Assembly: GCA_964553405.1 (NCBI GenBank)
Contig: CAZKLS010000018.1
Coordinates: 1 to 35,330, forward strand
Length of the DNA: 35,330 nucleotides
Direction of reading: 5' to 3'
Source: DATIRA01 sp964553405
Lineage (GTDB): Bacteria > Pseudomonadota > Gammaproteobacteria > Steroidobacterales > Steroidobacteraceae
Under the pieces are notes generated by a model. It saw nothing but the letters and a program-made list of their open reading frames with translations. It was not told the DNA's origin and did not search any database. Positions 18,167 to 26,488 of the stretch are shown here, piece by piece; the stretch's first letter is position 1, and every line of letters begins with the position of its first letter. The position numbers and the translations under genes were made by a program.

Positions 18167-18769
18167 TCAGCGTGAGCGCCTGGCGCGGCGCTTCGCGGGC
18201 GCCTTGCGCCCGGATTTTCCGCGGGCAGGGCTCTTCGACTTCCCGCGGGCCGTGCCCGGGGTTTTCTTTCGCGCCGCGCCGCGCCCTGCGGCAGCCCTGG
18301 TCTTGCCACGGCCGGCTGGCGTCGCCCGGGTCAGCGCGACCACGTTGTCGTTCAGTTCCGCAACCCGCCGCGCGAGCAGCCTGATCTCGTCGGCGTTCGG
18401 CACGCCGAGTTGCTGCAACGCGCGCTGCACCCGGTTCTGGAACAGCAGCTCGAGGTTGTCCCAGGTCTCGCCGGCCTGCTCGCGCGCACTCTCGAGACGG
18501 CCCTGGACGTTGACCTGAGTGTCCTCGAAGGCGTCCTGGATCATCTTTCGTGCCGCGGACCGTGAGCGGTTCAGCAGCTTCAAGCCATCGGCCACCGCGT
18601 CCTGGAATGCCGCGGGCCCCTCCTTCTGGGCGCGCGCGATCGCACCCATGCCGGCGAGCCAGATCTGCTGCACGCCCTCGATGACGACCGTCGGCGCGCT
18701 GCCGCCGCGGCGCTTGCCCGTGCCCGGCTTCTTAGCCCCGGACGTCTTCTTGCTGCTGCGGGTCGCCAT
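18167..18769 (-). CDS. Phasin-family granule protein with basic tail (PhaF/PhaI-like)
   Basis: Phasins coat storage granules. The 200-residue product has a short basic N-terminus and an amphipathic helical phasin domain (about 26-130) including IWLAGMGAIARAQKEGP, typical of PhaI/PhaF. A histone-H1-like tail follows (about 145-200), rich in K, R, A, P and G, the kind PhaF uses to bind DNA and partition granules at cell division. A strong ribosome site (GAGGAG) precedes the ATG and a near-consensus promoter lies upstream. No PHA synthase is in the window; with wax-ester genes next door the granule could be neutral lipid. Confidence 0.92.
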   Translation of the reverse strand: MATRSSKKTSGAKKPGTGKRRGGSAPTVVIEGVQQIWLAGMGAIARAQKEGPAAFQDAVADGLKLLNRSRSAARKMIQDAFEDTQVNVQGRLESAREQAGETWDNLELLFQNRVQRALQQLGVPNADEIRLLARRVAELNDNVVALTRATPAGRGKTRAAAGRGAARKKTPGTARGKSKSPARGKSGRKAPAKRRARRSR

Positions 18770-18825
18770 CGCCTACTCCTCGCGGCGCGCGGCCGCCGGC
18801 CAGGGTTTCAAGTCTCGCTCGAGGA

Positions 18826-18853
18826 ATCCTAGACCTATGCTGCATCGTGTCAA
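18826..18853 (-). promoter_or_regulatory. Sigma-70 promoter for the phasin operon
   Basis: On the minus strand a perfect TTGACA -35 (18848-18853) is followed after 16 bp by TAGGAT (18826-18831), a 4/6 match to TATAAT. It lies about 57 bp before the phasin ATG. The -35 overlaps the stop codon of the upstream wax ester synthase gene, so phasin has its own strong promoter as well as possible readthrough. Confidence 0.75.
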
Positions 18854-20304
18854 TCCGCGCTCTTGCGGTCCCGCTCCCTGAGCGCCAGCAGCTCCACCGT
18901 GGTCGCGAGCAGCAGCCGCTCGAATTCCGGCCCGAAGGCCGCCGCGATCCGCCGCGGTTCCACCTGCAGCTCCCGGTCCGCGATGACGCCGAAGTGCACC
19001 TGGCCGGCATAGCTGAGCACGCTGATGCCGAGACCGATCGACCCGCTTTGCGGCACCCAGAAGTACATCTCGCAGATGCGCTGGCCACACAGGTTCAGCG
19101 GGGCCTGCGGCCCGGGTACGTTGGAGATAACCGTGCTCGCCTTGCGGCTGAACAGGTCGATGGCCGGTTCCTGCACGGCGGCTGGCACGACGCCCATCAG
19201 CCCGAGCGTCATCAGCGACATCGCGGGTTGCAGCGAGCCCTTCAGGCTCGCCATCGAGTCGTGCACCGTGAACACGCGTTGCAGCGGATTCCTGATTCCA
19301 AGCGGCAGTTCGACGAAGACCAGCCCGAACTTGTTGCCGAGCGTCAGTGGCTCCTCGGCCTGTCGCAGGTTGACCGGCATCGAGGCCCGCAGCACGAGGT
19401 CCTGCGTGTCGAAATCCAGCTCCCGAAGGTGGCGCCCCAGCGCACCGGCGACAGTGGACATCAGCACGTCGTTCACGGTGCAGCCGAGCGCCCTGCCGAT
19501 GGTCCGGACCTCGTCGAGCGGAACCGGATCGGTCCAGGCGATGCGCTTCACGCCGCTCATCGGTCCGCGCAGCGGCGAGTCGGGATCGTCGGACATCGCG
19601 AGCGCCCGCGTGAACTCCGCGGCCATGCCTCCCGCACGGCCCGCAAGTTCAGCCGCGCGCAGCGGATGGAACAACTGGTGAACGCCTTGTTCCAGCAGGT
19701 GGGCGCCTTCGGCGAGCACGTGCTCGAGGATGTCGCCGGCCGGTTGCACGAACTGCTCGACCAGCGGCGCGAGATCCGGCAGGTCCGGGGCGGGTCGCCT
19801 GCCGTTGCGCGGCGGGCCGGCGGACCGGGCGGCCATCGCCGGCCCGGCGTCCTGCTCGGTCATCGACAGCAGCACCCGGATCATCGCGATCCCGTCGGCG
19901 TAGCAATGGTGAACCCGCATGATCCAGGCGCTGCCGCTGCCGTAGCGCTCGACGAAGTGCAGCTGCCACATGGGTCGGCGCCGGTCGAGCGGCTCGCTGG
20001 CCAGCTCCGCTGCGAGCGCCTGCAGCTCCCGCTGGCCCGCGTCGCCCGGCAGGACCGCGTGCACCAGGTGCGCGTCGAGATCGAATTCCCGGTCCTCGAT
20101 CCAGGAGCCACCGAGCGCGTCCGCGACCGGACGGTGGCGAAACCGCGGGAAACAGAGAAAGCGCGATTCGACCATCCGGCGGAAATCCGCCGGCCGCACC
20201 CGGGTCTCGGTGGCGCCGACGCCTACGATCATCATCGAGTTGACCGGTCCGTCCATCCTGAGCCAGGCCGTGTCGACGTTCGACATCCGCTCGTGTGCCT
20301 GCAT
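18850..20304 (-). CDS. Wax ester synthase / diacylglycerol acyltransferase (WS/DGAT)
   Basis: WS/DGAT enzymes esterify acyl-CoA with fatty alcohols or diacylglycerol, producing wax esters or triacylglycerol at the membrane-lipid body interface. From the ATG at 20304 the product has 484 residues. The catalytic motif HHCYADG (HHxxxDG) is at 132-138, a PMW variant of the PLW motif is at about 111-113, and the C-terminal half carries the conserved ND motif in TVNDVLMS plus SNVPGP. A G-rich ribosome site lies just before 20304; the frame extends to 20418, but that stretch overlaps the promoter region of the divergent reductase. It is divergently paired with an acyl-CoA reductase, which favours wax-ester synthesis. 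Confidence 0.93.
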   Translation of the reverse strand: MQAHERMSNVDTAWLRMDGPVNSMMIVGVGATETRVRPADFRRMVESRFLCFPRFRHRPVADALGGSWIEDREFDLDAHLVHAVLPGDAGQRELQALAAELASEPLDRRRPMWQLHFVERYGSGSAWIMRVHHCYADGIAMIRVLLSMTEQDAGPAMAARSAGPPRNGRRPAPDLPDLAPLVEQFVQPAGDILEHVLAEGAHLLEQGVHQLFHPLRAAELAGRAGGMAAEFTRALAMSDDPDSPLRGPMSGVKRIAWTDPVPLDEVRTIGRALGCTVNDVLMSTVAGALGRHLRELDFDTQDLVLRASMPVNLRQAEEPLTLGNKFGLVFVELPLGIRNPLQRVFTVHDSMASLKGSLQPAMSLMTLGLMGVVPAAVQEPAIDLFSRKASTVISNVPGPQAPLNLCGQRICEMYFWVPQSGSIGLGISVLSYAGQVHFGVIADRELQVEPRRIAAAFGPEFERLLLATTVELLALRERDRKSAD

Positions 20305-20380
20305 CTGGACCCCCCATCCGAGCTCGCCTCGGTCACTCACCCCAGAGTCAATGCTAGACCAGCCGGCCGTCCCGGCGGCG

Positions 20381-20409
20381 TTGACCTGCCCGGGCCGGCC
20401 CCCTAAGGT
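20381..20409 (+). promoter_or_regulatory. Sigma-70 promoter for the fatty acyl-CoA reductase gene
   Basis: TTGACC (20381-20386, 5/6) and TAAGGT (20404-20409, matching the key positions 1, 2 and 6) are spaced by 17 bp. Transcription would start near 20416, giving a leader of about 54 nt. The site lies in the 165-bp gap between the divergent WS/DGAT and reductase starts. Confidence 0.6.
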
Positions 20410-20469
20410 TACGTGCAAAAGACCGATGCCTGCGGGCGGTTCCGCGGCGCGGGGCTAGGGGAGACCTCA

Positions 20470-22467
20470 ATGAGTTATTTCGTGACCGGTGCGACCGGGT
20501 TCATCGGCCGCTTCCTGGTGCAGTCGTTGCTGCAGCGTGGCAGGAGCACGGTCTACGTGCTGGTGCGTCCCAAGTCGATGGGCAAGCTCGACGAGCTCTA
20601 CGAGGCCTGGGGCAAGGACAGCCGCCGCCGCGTCGTGCCGGTCAAGGGTGACCTGGGCCTGCCGAAGCTCGGCGTGTCGAACAGCGACCTGCGCAAGCTG
20701 AAGGGCAAGGTCCGCCACCTCTACCACCTGGGCGCCGTGTACGACATCGAGGCCAGCGCTGCGGCGATGGAGAAGGCGAACATCGACGGCACGCGCAACG
20801 CGCTCGACTTCGCGCACGCCGCGAACGTCGGCTGCTTCCACCTGGTGAGCTCGATTGCGGCCGCGGGCCTGTACCGGGGCACGTTCACCGAGGACATGTT
20901 CGAGGAGGCCGAGGGGCTCGAGCATCCCTACCACCGCACCAAACACGACTCCGAAGCCCTGGTGCGCGCCAATGAGCGCGTCAAGTACCGCATCTACCGT
21001 CCGGGCATCGTGCTGGGGCATTCGCAGACGGGCTACATCGACAAGATCGACGGGCCCTACTATTTCTTCAAGGCGATCCAGAAGCTGCGCGAGTCCTGGC
21101 CCCGCTGGATACCGCTGATCGGGATCGAGGGCGGCTACATCAACTGCGTGCCGGTCGATTTCGTCGTCGCGGCGCTGGTTCACCTGTCGCACCAGCGCGG
21201 CCTCGACGGTCGCTGCTTCCACCTGACCGACCCGAAGGTGCGTCGCGTCGGCGAGACGCTGAACGTGTTCGCCCGTGCCGCGCACGCGCCGGAGACCGCG
21301 GTCCGGATCGATCCCCAGGTGTTCTCGCTGGTGCCCGAGCAGGTCTCGAAGTCGATCCAGCGCACGCGGCCGATCCAGAACGTGTTCGACCAGGTGCTGC
21401 GGGACCTGCGCATCCCGAAGTCCGTGCTGGAGTTCATGGACTACCCGACGCGGTTCGACTCGACCGAGACCCGCAAGCTGCTCGACAAGGCCCGCATCCG
21501 GGTCCCGGTGCTCGAGGACTATGCCTGGCGCCTGTGGGACTACTGGGAGCGTCATCTCGACCCCGACCTCTCGATCGACCGCAGCCTCAAGGGCGCGGTC
21601 AAGGGCAAGGTCGTCGTGATCACCGGCGGATCCTCCGGCATCGGCGAGGCCGTCGCGATCCGCGTGGCGGACGCCGGTGGCAAGGCCGTCATCGTCGCCC
21701 GGGATCCCGAGAAGCTCGCCCAGGTCAAGAAGACCATCACGGCCCGCGGCGGCTTCGCGAAGACCTATTCCTGCGACATCACCGACTATGCCGCGAACGA
21801 CCAGCTGGCCAAGGACATCCTGAAGGACTTCGGTCACGTGGACGTGCTGATCAACAACGCCGGGCGCTCGATCCGCCGCTCGATCAACCTGTCCTACGAC
21901 CGTTTCCACGACTACGAGCGCACGATGCAGCTGAACTACTTCGCCTGCGTGCGTTTGACGCTGAACCTGCTGCCGTCGATGACGGCCCGCAAGGACGGCC
22001 AGGTCGTGATGGTCTCCTCGATCGGCGTGCTGACCAACGCGCCGAGGTTCTCCTCCTACGTGGCCTCGAAGGCGGCGCTCGAGTCGTTCGCGCGCTGCGC
22101 GGCTTCGGAATTCCACGACGAGGGCGTGCACTTCACGATCATCAACATGCCGCTGGTGCGCACGCCGATGATCGCGCCGACGAAAATCTACGACGAGATG
22201 CCGACGATCATCACGCCGGACGAGGCCGCCGACATGATCGCGGACGCGATCATCCGCAGGCCGCAGCGCATCGCGACGCGGCTCGGCGTGTTCTCGGAGA
22301 TCCTGCACCTGGTGATGCCGAAGATGTCGGAGGTCGTGATGAACTCCGCCTACCGCATGTTCCCGGATTCGGCGGCGGCGCAGGGTAAGAGCGACGCCGC
22401 GGAGCCGCGGCAGCCGACGCGCGAAGCGATGATCTTCGCCTCGCTGATGAGAGGAATTCACTGGTAG
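20470..22467 (+). CDS. Two-domain fatty acyl-CoA reductase (SDR family)
   Basis: The 665-residue product fuses two Rossmann reductases. Residues 1 to about 370 form an extended SDR of the male-sterility/NAD-binding-4 type, with GATGFIG at 7-13 and YxxxK as Y154/K158. Residues from about 378 form a classical SDR, with TGGSSGIG at 385-392, NNAG, and YxxxK as Y530/K534. This arrangement and length match the bacterial fatty acyl-CoA reductases of Marinobacter type, which reduce acyl-CoA through aldehyde to fatty alcohol with NADPH. GGGGAG precedes the ATG. Divergent orientation with WS/DGAT makes a wax-ester role the best reading. A broader multi-domain SDR annotation is the alternative. Confidence 0.88.
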   Translation: MSYFVTGATGFIGRFLVQSLLQRGRSTVYVLVRPKSMGKLDELYEAWGKDSRRRVVPVKGDLGLPKLGVSNSDLRKLKGKVRHLYHLGAVYDIEASAAAMEKANIDGTRNALDFAHAANVGCFHLVSSIAAAGLYRGTFTEDMFEEAEGLEHPYHRTKHDSEALVRANERVKYRIYRPGIVLGHSQTGYIDKIDGPYYFFKAIQKLRESWPRWIPLIGIEGGYINCVPVDFVVAALVHLSHQRGLDGRCFHLTDPKVRRVGETLNVFARAAHAPETAVRIDPQVFSLVPEQVSKSIQRTRPIQNVFDQVLRDLRIPKSVLEFMDYPTRFDSTETRKLLDKARIRVPVLEDYAWRLWDYWERHLDPDLSIDRSLKGAVKGKVVVITGGSSGIGEAVAIRVADAGGKAVIVARDPEKLAQVKKTITARGGFAKTYSCDITDYAANDQLAKDILKDFGHVDVLINNAGRSIRRSINLSYDRFHDYERTMQLNYFACVRLTLNLLPSMTARKDGQVVMVSSIGVLTNAPRFSSYVASKAALESFARCAASEFHDEGVHFTIINMPLVRTPMIAPTKIYDEMPTIITPDEAADMIADAIIRRPQRIATRLGVFSEILHLVMPKMSEVVMNSAYRMFPDSAAAQGKSDAAEPRQPTREAMIFASLMRGIHW

Positions 22468-22559
22468 GCCGGACGAAGGAGCCGGCCGCGGACCAGGCGA
22501 TTTCCGGCCGTGATCGCCGCGAATTGCGGGTGGACGGGCGCACGAGGAACTGAAAGCAT

Positions 22560-22592
22560 CACGATCGGGCGACGCAGAGCGTCGCGGTCGTG
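22560..22592. other. Stem-loop between the reductase gene and the small membrane protein gene
   Basis: An inner 7-bp stem (22569-22575 with 22579-22585, loop AGA) is extended by an outer 5-bp stem (22560-22564 with 22588-22592) across a small internal loop. It lies 22 bp before the start of the next small gene and has no T-run. It could be a leader structure or a weak terminator of the reductase transcript. Confidence 0.5.
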
Positions 22593-22613
22593 CCAGGGAA
22601 GGGAGCAAACGCG

Positions 22614-22817
22614 ATGGACAGGTATCTGCTCGGACTGCTGCTGTTGCTGCTCGGTGTGCTGCTGACGGGCGTCATGCGCAGGCGCATGAGACACCGCGCG
22701 ACGCAGGCGCTGTTGGAACGCGTCCGCACCCGGCGCAGCGAGGGCCCGCACGTGTCCGCGAACGTGAAGGGCGCCGGCGCGGCGGACGCCGGCAGGCCGC
22801 AACGCGTCGCCGATTGA
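22614..22817 (+). CDS. Small single-pass membrane protein, unknown
   Basis: This 67-residue open frame starts at ATG 22614 with a GGGAG ribosome site about 8 bp upstream. Residues 4-20 are a leucine-rich hydrophobic helix, followed at once by a basic cluster (RRRMRHR) that would anchor the tail in the cytoplasm. The rest is polar and probably disordered. No family is recognised. It lies 146 bp after the acyl-CoA reductase on the same strand. Confidence 0.6.
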   Translation: MDRYLLGLLLLLLGVLLTGVMRRRMRHRATQALLERVRTRRSEGPHVSANVKGAGAADAGRPQRVAD

Positions 22818-22827
22818 GCCGGGGCGG

Positions 22828-23226
22828 CTACGGCTCGCGGGACAGCGCGCGCAGTGCCGCGGCCGACTGCTCCCAGTGGACGCCGTCGAACGGCTCGATT
22901 TCTATCGCCTCGATCGTCGAGCGGTCCAGGCAGCGAACGTTGACGCTGAAGCCGTCCGGGTTCGATCGTGGCACGTAGAAGGACTTGATGCCGCAGGTTC
23001 GGCAGAACAGGTGCTGCGCCGTCTTCGTGTTGAAGGCATACACCGTCAGCGAGTCGCGGCCCTGCAGCAGCCGGAAGCGGCTGGCCGGCACGATCAGGTG
23101 CCAGTAGCCGGTCATCGCGCAGATCGAGCAGTTGCACTCGTGGACCGTCACGCGGACGGGCGCTTCGACCTCGAAGCGAACGCGTCCGCAGTGACAGCCC
23201 CCCTGGTGGGTCGTGAGCCCGGTCAT
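22828..23226 (-). CDS. GFA/CENP-V-family zinc protein
   Basis: Members of the glutathione-dependent formaldehyde-activating (GFA) family share a zinc-binding fold; most are not proven formaldehyde enzymes. From the ATG at 23226 the product has 132 residues. It carries the cysteine sets GGCHCG, CNCSIC and CRTCG, all present. GGAGG precedes the start at good spacing, which favours it over a longer frame reaching 23301. It ends 10 bp from the convergent small membrane gene and diverges from the DUF2868 gene. The substrate is unknown. Confidence 0.9.
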   Translation of the reverse strand: MTGLTTHQGGCHCGRVRFEVEAPVRVTVHECNCSICAMTGYWHLIVPASRFRLLQGRDSLTVYAFNTKTAQHLFCRTCGIKSFYVPRSNPDGFSVNVRCLDRSTIEAIEIEPFDGVHWEQSAAALRALSREP

Positions 23227-23347
23227 GGCTGGATCCTCCGGAAAGACTCCGTGCCGCGGCAGCCCGGCGACGATGGTCGCCTTCGCGCGCACGCATCGCA
23301 AGCCGCTCGCTGGCGGCCGGCCGCCGATCAGGTAGGATCATCTCGCC

Positions 23348-24850
23348 ATGCGTGCCGACACCCTCCGTTCAGTACTGCTCGTCAAGTCCATCGAAGAGGC
23401 TGATCAGCCCGGTACGGTGCTGCCTGCGGCGGACCGGGATCGCGCGACCCGCGAGACGCTGCGCGAGCGCGGTACGACCGCCGAGGCGCTGCTCGACCCT
23501 GCCAGGGAGCGCAAGCTGCTGACGGCCACGGGCCAGCGTGCTGTCCGGCTGATGCCGTTGCTCGAGCAGCGCTTCCCGGTGCTGCAGTCGTTCGCGACAC
23601 GGGAATTCTGGCCGGCCTGGGCGACCGTCCTGGTCCTGCTCGTCGCGTTCGCGGGTGGCCTGGGACTGTCGGCGCTGGATGGCTCGAAGCGGATCGACAT
23701 CCTCGCGTTTCCGTTCCTCGGCGTGATCGCGTGGAACCTGCTCGTCTACCTCGGCCTGATCGTATTCGCGCTGCGCCGGCTGGCCGGCCGCGCGGGGCCA
23801 CGCGGTGGAGAGGACTCCTGGGCCGGCACGCTGATGCGGCGCCGTCTCAAGCCGCTCCTGCGGCGTACTCGCAAGGTCCATGCCGATCTCGGCGCGGCCT
23901 TGTCCGCGTTCGCCGCGGATTGGGCGACCGCGGCAAGCCCGCTGCTGTTCACGGCCAGTCGCCGGGTCTTCCATCTCGCGGCCGCGGTGTTGGCGGTGGG
24001 GCTGATCGCCGGGCTCTACCTGCGTGGCGTCGTGCTCGAGTACCGCGCGGGCTGGGAGAGCACCTTCCTCGGACCGGAAGGCGTCAGGCAGCTGCTGCGG
24101 TTCCTGTTCGGACCCGTGGCCGGCTGGTCCGGAATCGAATTGCCGCAGACCGCCGAGCAGGTGGCGGCGCTGCGGTGGACCGCCGACGGTGGCGGGGGCG
24201 ACGCAGCGCCGTGGATCCACCTGATCGCGCTGAGCCTCGGGCTCTACGTGATCGGGCCGCGGCTCGTACTCGCGCTGCTCGACACGCTCGAGCTGCTGCG
24301 ACAGCGTCGGATGATGCAGCCGCCGGCCTCCGTGCTGCGCTATGCACAGGCGGTGTTCGCCCGGGGCGGCGAGTCGAGGCGCGGCGGCGTATGGAGCGTC
24401 ACTCCGTATGCCTATGAGCCGTCGCCGGCCGCGCTCGCGGGGCTCGAGCGGCTGGCTGCGGCCGAGGGCGAGCCGGGCATGCGGCTCGACCTGCGGACCG
24501 CGCTGCGCTACGGCGAGGAGGACCATGCCGCGGCGGTGCTCGATGCGGGCGCGCACCGGGTGGCCGACGTGCATGCCTTGCTGTTCAGCCTGGCATCGAC
24601 GCCGGAGGAGGAGAACCAGGGCCTGGTCATCTCGGCCGCCCGGGATTCCGCCGCGCGCGCGAGGCCACCGGCCCGGTTGCGGGTCCTCGTGGACGAGTCG
24701 CCGTACCTCGCCCGCCTGGGCGGCGACGCCTCGCTTCACAGCCGGGTCGAGGAGCGGCGTGACCTGTGGCGCAGCTTCGTTTCGGCTCACGGGCTCGAGG
24801 CGGAGATCCTGGACCTCGCCGCAGCCGGCGCGGCCGAACCGGGCGGATGA
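23348..24850 (+). CDS. DUF2868 integral membrane protein
   Basis: The 500-residue protein has four clear hydrophobic helices (about 90-110, 118-143, 208-230, 289-312). It also has a cytoplasmic N-terminal region and a soluble C-terminal region of about 190 residues. I match it to the DUF2868 family chiefly by its architecture and by the directly following DUF3482 GTPase, a known gene pairing. Its TGA overlaps the GTPase ATG (ATGA), so the two are translationally coupled. The C-terminal part ends in segments such as LRVLVDESPYLARLGG that recur in the family. Function is undetermined; a GTP-controlled membrane process is inference. Confidence 0.85.
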   Translation: MRADTLRSVLLVKSIEEADQPGTVLPAADRDRATRETLRERGTTAEALLDPARERKLLTATGQRAVRLMPLLEQRFPVLQSFATREFWPAWATVLVLLVAFAGGLGLSALDGSKRIDILAFPFLGVIAWNLLVYLGLIVFALRRLAGRAGPRGGEDSWAGTLMRRRLKPLLRRTRKVHADLGAALSAFAADWATAASPLLFTASRRVFHLAAAVLAVGLIAGLYLRGVVLEYRAGWESTFLGPEGVRQLLRFLFGPVAGWSGIELPQTAEQVAALRWTADGGGGDAAPWIHLIALSLGLYVIGPRLVLALLDTLELLRQRRMMQPPASVLRYAQAVFARGGESRRGGVWSVTPYAYEPSPAALAGLERLAAAEGEPGMRLDLRTALRYGEEDHAAAVLDAGAHRVADVHALLFSLASTPEEENQGLVISAARDSAARARPPARLRVLVDESPYLARLGGDASLHSRVEERRDLWRSFVSAHGLEAEILDLAAAGAAEPGG

Positions 24851-26328
24851 CGACGGTCAGCCTGAGCCTGATATCGCACACCAACGTCGGCAAGACGACG
24901 CTGGCGCGAACCCTGCTTCGGGCCGACGTGGGCGAGATCCGCGATGCGGCGCACGTCACCGAGCTCTCGACGCGGTACACGCTGATCGAGACCGCCGAGC
25001 GCGACCGCCTCGAGCTCTGGGATACGCCCGGCTTCGGTGACAGCGCGCGCCTGCTGCGCCGTCTCGAGCAGAGCGGAAAGGCGCTCGGCTGGTTCCTGTC
25101 GGAAGTCTGGGACCGCTACACGGACCGGCCGTTCTACAGCAGCCAGCAGGCCATCCGGAACGTACAGCAGGAGGCCGACGTGGTCCTGTACCTGGTCAAC
25201 GCCGGCGAGGACCCGGCGACGGCCGGCTACGTCGATGCGGAGATGCGCCTGCTCGGCTGGATCGGCAAGCCGGTGCTGGTGCTGCTGAACCAGCTCGGGC
25301 CGCCGCGACCCGCCGCGGTCGAGCAGGCCGAGGTCGAGCGCTGGGCGGGGCACCTCGCGGCCTACGATTGCGTCAGAGACACGCTCGCCTTCGATGCGTT
25401 TGCGCGCTGCTGGGTTCAGGAGCACGTGCTGCTCGATCACGTCCGGGCCGTGCTTCCTGACAGGAGCCTGGACGGTTTCGATCGCCTGGCGACGGCCTGG
25501 CGGGAGCGGAACCGGCGGGTCTTCCTCAGCTCGACCGAGGTCCTTGCCCGGCAGCTGCTCGAGACGGCCGGCGACCGGGCCGACGTTCCGGCGCGCGGAA
25601 TCGGCGACACCGCACGCGACTGGTTCGGCAGCGTCATCACCGGCAAGGAGAGAGTGGACCCGGCCTACGAGCGCGCGATGGCCGAGCTCGCCTCCAGGCT
25701 GGACAGCAGCCTGCGGCGGGCCACCGACGAACTGATCGCGCTGCACGGGCTCACGGGACGGTCCGCGCAGGAGATCTTCGATCGGATGGGTTCGGAGTTC
25801 GCGGTGAGCGAGGGTCTGGACGAAGGCAAGGCGAGCCTGCTCGGTGCAGCCGTCTCCGGCGCGCTGGGCGGGCTGGCCGCGGACGTCGCCGCGGGAGGGC
25901 TCACGTTCGGCGCCGGCGCGCTGATCGGTGGGATGCTGGGACTCGCAGGCGCGCGCGGCTTCGCGCGGGCCTACAACCTGTCCCGTGGCACCGATGCGAG
26001 CGTGATCCGCTGGTCCGGCGAGTTCCTGACCAATCGCGTCACCGCGGCCGTGATGCGCTACCTGGCCGTGGCGCATTTCGGCCGGGGCAGAGGGGACTTC
26101 GTCGAGGGTGAATATCCGGCGCACTGGCGCGAGCAGGTCCAGGCCGAAGTCGCAACGCGCGGCCAGCGGCTGTCGCGGGTCTGGTCGGCCGTCGAGCAGG
26201 CCGATCGAGCCGCCGCGCTGCGCCCGGACCTCGAGGCACTGCTCGTTGAAATCATCTCTGCGGTGTTGGTGAAGCTCTATCCGGATTCGATCCGGCCGGG
26301 CGCCGACGGACGCGACGAGCGTCGCTAG
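24847..26328 (+). CDS. DUF3482 GTPase/DUF3482-domain protein
   Basis: The 493-residue protein has an N-terminal Era/TrmE-like G domain (1 to about 190). Its P-loop is SHTNVGKTT at residues 10-18, G3 is DTPG at 59-62, and the G4 position has NQLG at 148-151 in place of NKxD. The remainder is the DUF3482 region, with a hydrophobic, glycine-rich segment at about 331-369 that could insert into the membrane as a hairpin. The start at 24847 overlaps the DUF2868 stop; an upstream in-frame ATG at 24766 lies inside that gene. The unusual G1 first residue and G4 raise the question of nucleotide specificity. Confidence 0.9.
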   Translation: MTTVSLSLISHTNVGKTTLARTLLRADVGEIRDAAHVTELSTRYTLIETAERDRLELWDTPGFGDSARLLRRLEQSGKALGWFLSEVWDRYTDRPFYSSQQAIRNVQQEADVVLYLVNAGEDPATAGYVDAEMRLLGWIGKPVLVLLNQLGPPRPAAVEQAEVERWAGHLAAYDCVRDTLAFDAFARCWVQEHVLLDHVRAVLPDRSLDGFDRLATAWRERNRRVFLSSTEVLARQLLETAGDRADVPARGIGDTARDWFGSVITGKERVDPAYERAMAELASRLDSSLRRATDELIALHGLTGRSAQEIFDRMGSEFAVSEGLDEGKASLLGAAVSGALGGLAADVAAGGLTFGAGALIGGMLGLAGARGFARAYNLSRGTDASVIRWSGEFLTNRVTAAVMRYLAVAHFGRGRGDFVEGEYPAHWREQVQAEVATRGQRLSRVWSAVEQADRAAALRPDLEALLVEIISAVLVKLYPDSIRPGADGRDERR

Positions 26329-26380
26329 CGTCTGCCACGACCCGCGGGCCCGGTTTCGCTCCCGGATCCGCGCCGCTTCA

Positions 26381-26449
26381 TATCACCCGCTCCTAATATC
26401 ACCTATTTGGGTGATTTCTACCGATTCCAAATGTGGTCTATTGCGACCA
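26381..26449 (+). promoter_or_regulatory. AT-rich leader with two palindromes upstream of the LuxR-type gene
   Basis: In a short AT-rich island, the palindrome ATCACC-N6-GGTGAT (26398-26415) and a second one, TGGTC-N6-GACCA (26434-26449), lie upstream of the regulator. A direct copy of TATCACC at 26381-26387 lies exactly 16 bp before the copy at 26397-26403. Such spaced half-sites are typical of operators. I see no convincing -35/-10 pair. Confidence 0.45.
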
Positions 26450-26488
26450 TAACAGGCCCCAGGCCAATTCAGGGACGACCGTCAGTTC

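Noticed and set aside
18167..18320. Histone-H1-like separate gene from the basic tail of the phasin
   Set aside because: The Lys/Arg/Ala/Pro tail is in frame with the phasin domain and is the known architecture of PhaF-type proteins.
20467..22608. 713-codon minus-strand open frame opposite the acyl-CoA reductase
   Set aside because: It is rich in H, R, D and V with no domain, and it lies opposite a gene with two complete SDR motif sets.
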